Assembly (NCBI RefSeq): GCF_049240685.1
Contig: NZ_JBMLSD010000003.1
Location: 1 to 34,951 of the forward strand
From: Flectobacillus sp049240685
Lineage (GTDB): Bacteria; Bacteroidota; Bacteroidia; Cytophagales; Spirosomataceae
Reading direction: 5' to 3'
Length of the DNA stretch: 34,951 nt
In this document: one piece after another, positions 33,497 to 34,951 of the stretch
Position numbering within the stretch: position 1 is the first letter of the stretch
Layout of the letters: each line of letters begins with the position of its first letter
Translations under genes and position numbers: made by a program
Notes under the pieces: generated by a model
Database searches by the model: none
What the model saw: the letters and a program-made list of their open reading frames with translations, nothing else
Told to the model about the DNA's origin: nothing

Positions 33497-33600
33497 AAAA
33501 TATCGCAATAGACTCTTGATTATTAGTTATAAACAACTTTATTGGCTATTTACCTGACAGGTATCAGAACTAAAGCCTAAATCTAAACAGCTTTGTATTA

Positions 33601-33628
33601 GATATTGTTCGGCGTTAGATACAATATC
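33601..33628 (+). promoter_or_regulatory. Inverted repeat upstream of recF
   Basis: Perfect 8-bp arms GATATTGT (33601-33608) and ACAATATC (33621-33628) with a 12-base centre, 80 bases upstream of the recF ATG. It could be an operator for a dimeric regulator; no protein is known to bind it. Confidence 0.35.
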
Positions 33629-33708
33629 ATTTCGCCACAAGCATGTTGTCTTTTGCATTTTATCCTTTTATTAAAGTCAATTACCTAAGCTTTCTTACTC
33701 ATCCAAAT

Positions 33709-34803
33709 ATGTATTTACAAAGTATCAGTCTCACAAACTTCAAAAGCTACGACTTTGGCGATTTTAAGTTTTCTAATCGTGTCAATTGTATTGTGGGTGA
33801 AAATGGTAGCGGTAAAACCAATTTGCTTGATGCTATTTACTTTTTGGCTTTAACCAAAAGTTCAGTTAGTACACAAGATGCCCTGTGCGTTAGTCACGAA
33901 GCTGATTTTATGATAATTGATGGGCTATTTGTTGGTGGAGAAAAAGCAGATGTGCAAATAACCTGTTCTTTTCAAAAAGGTCAAAAGAAGGCAGTCCTAC
34001 ACGATAAAAAGCCGTATGAGAAAATTTCAGAACATATTGGACTCTATCCAGTCGTGTTGATTTCGCCCAACGATACCGATATTGTAAGAGATGGGAGTGA
34101 GGAAAGAAGAAAGTTTTTTGATGGTGTTATTGCACAGATTGACCGCGAATACCTTGAAACGCTTCTTAAATACAATAAGGTTTTATTACAAAGAAATGCT
34201 TTACTAAAACAGTTTTCAGAAAAAAACTATTTTGATGCTGATTTATTAGATATCTACTCTGAACCAATTATCGAATGTGGAATAGAGTTACAGAAAAAAA
34301 GAGCAGCGTTTTTGTCGAAATTTACCCCAATCTTCCAAAAACATTATGCTAATCTTTCAGAAAGTAGGGAGGAAGTACGACTCGTGTATGAAACCGACGT
34401 AGACGCTGACACTTTTAGAAATGATTTCAACAAAAATCGTCAAAGAGATTTGGCGGCACAAAGAACCACCCTCGGAATCCACAAAGATGATTTTTCGTTT
34501 GAAATTAATGCTTTCCCTCTCAAAAAATACGGCTCGCAAGGTCAGCAAAAATCGTATGTAATTGCGCTAAAATTAGCTCAATTTGAGCTTTTGGCTCTTG
34601 AAAAGGGTTTTCAACCGATATTATTACTCGATGATATTTTTGATAAGCTCGATGACAGACGTATTCAGCAACTAATCAATATGATGGTGGATGGAACATT
34701 CCAGCAGGTTTTTTTGACAGATGCCCGCCCCGAAAGAACACAACAATTACTGAATCATCTAACCGTTGAAGTACTTTATTTTGATGTGACACAGGGAAAA
34801 TAA
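33709..34803 (+). CDS. recF: DNA replication and repair protein RecF
   Basis: An SMC-like ATPase that with RecO and RecR loads RecA at gaps and stalled forks. The start at 33709 gives a 364-residue protein beginning MYLQSISLTNFKSYDF, the standard RecF N-terminus; the longer frame from 33643 adds 22 unrelated residues. Visible are Walker A GENGSGKT (30-37), VVLISPNDTDIVRDGSEERRKFFD, the signature YGSQGQQKSYVIALKLAQ (about 275-292), and Walker B PILLLDDIFDKLDD (about 303-316). It is not next to dnaA-dnaN as in many bacteria. The stop codon overlaps the left arm of the following hairpin. Confidence 0.95.
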   Translation: MYLQSISLTNFKSYDFGDFKFSNRVNCIVGENGSGKTNLLDAIYFLALTKSSVSTQDALCVSHEADFMIIDGLFVGGEKADVQITCSFQKGQKKAVLHDKKPYEKISEHIGLYPVVLISPNDTDIVRDGSEERRKFFDGVIAQIDREYLETLLKYNKVLLQRNALLKQFSEKNYFDADLLDIYSEPIIECGIELQKKRAAFLSKFTPIFQKHYANLSESREEVRLVYETDVDADTFRNDFNKNRQRDLAAQRTTLGIHKDDFSFEINAFPLKKYGSQGQQKSYVIALKLAQFELLALEKGFQPILLLDDIFDKLDDRRIQQLINMMVDGTFQQVFLTDARPERTQQLLNHLTVEVLYFDVTQGK

Positions 34804-34874
34804 AAAAGCTGTATGCTTCGAGTAAGATATACCTCCGAGCTTATATCTTGTCTCATGTCGCACACAGCTTTTTT
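34802..34874 (+). terminator. Composite terminator after recF
   Basis: Outer perfect 11-bp arms AAAAAAGCTGT (34802-34812) and ACAGCTTTTTT (34864-34874) enclose an inner perfect 8-bp hairpin AAGATATA (34824-34831) / TATATCTT (34842-34849). The T-run at the end fits termination of recF transcription. Confidence 0.65.
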
Positions 34875-34951
34875 ATTGAGCTAATGAATAAAAAATTTTG
34901 CCTAATGCCTAGGGCTTTATAACCTAAAGCTTATATCTTATCTCATGTCGC
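34838..34951. repeat. 24-bp direct repeat pair at the right edge
   Basis: The 24-bp word beginning AGCTTATATCTT and ending TCTCATGTCGC occurs at 34838-34861 and 34928-34951 with a single G/A difference (at its 13th base), 90 bp apart. The second copy ends at the window edge, so the full repeat and copy number cannot be seen. Confidence 0.6.

Larger units (their letters stand above)
33299..33708. other. Divergent intergenic region, pdhA / recF
   Basis: About 410 bases. The pdhA side has a tandem 8-mer AATGAGTG x2 (33306-33321), two small hairpins (33407-33417 and 33425-33438) and a candidate promoter (33465-33496). The recF side has an inverted repeat GATATTGT/ACAATATC (33601-33628). A frame open upstream from 33643 joins recF but is unlikely to be translated. 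No RNA gene is recognised. Confidence 0.5.

Noticed and set aside
1..34951. CRISPR array, prophage, transposon or integrase
   Set aside because: No regularly spaced repeats, transposase, integrase or phage structural genes were seen; the tRNA genes have no adjacent integrase or duplicated tRNA end.

Overview
The window looks like ordinary chromosome from a Bacteroidota bacterium, most likely of the order Cytophagales. The signs are low GC, several exact TAnnTTTG promoter elements (the -7 box of this phylum), almost no strong Shine-Dalgarno sequences, the neighbouring set TPR protein / DUF4292 lipoprotein / EnvC-like M23 protein, a DUF2520 gene overlapping a KdsC-like phosphatase gene, and a secreted GH29 fucosidase. 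The order-level placement is inference. I found no prophage, insertion sequence, CRISPR array, rRNA or integrase.

Layout. From 72 to 13635 all genes are on the minus strand. In transcription order they are a CLC transporter, an M14 peptidase, a NeuD-like acyltransferase, a large TPR protein, a DUF4292 lipoprotein, an EnvC-like protein with a degenerate LytM domain, a membrane-anchored TPR protein, ribH, a polytopic membrane protein, a DPM/GtrB-like glycosyltransferase and aspartate kinase. Most are cell-envelope genes with two biosynthetic enzymes among them. From 13766 to 16154 the plus strand carries an AraC-family regulator, a YceI protein and a pirin. From 16276 to 23322 the minus strand carries a KdsC-like phosphatase, a DUF2520 protein, tRNA-Leu(TAA), tRNA-Gly(GCC), a UbiA-family prenyltransferase and a 1363-residue DUF4011-type superfamily 1 helicase. 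From 23751 to 25138 there is a plus-strand glycosyltransferase and a short-chain NAD(P)-binding protein with overlapping ends. Then come rplU-rpmA (minus), a thioredoxin-fold protein and mazG (plus), GH29 fucosidase (minus), uvrB and an ArsC/Spx-like protein (plus), pdhA (minus) and recF (plus). Convergent pairs are separated by clear bidirectional terminators.

The most interesting signals are regulatory rather than a new multi-gene system. Right after the araC-type gene are two near-identical ATCCGTAAA half-sites exactly 21 bp apart, just upstream of a YceI promoter that has a perfect -7 box and no -33 box. This looks like an AraC-type activator site joining regulator, YceI and pirin. Other points: a CLC protein with motif changes recalling fluoride/proton antiporters and a promoter placed so close that its mRNA may be leaderless; an rplU leader with a perfect 9-bp inverted repeat; a long structured pdhA leader; a solitary helicase whose C-terminus looks like a decayed Vsr-like nuclease domain; and a composite palindrome plus 24-bp direct repeat at the right edge. 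I do not see evidence of a whole undescribed system, and most of the window is housekeeping.
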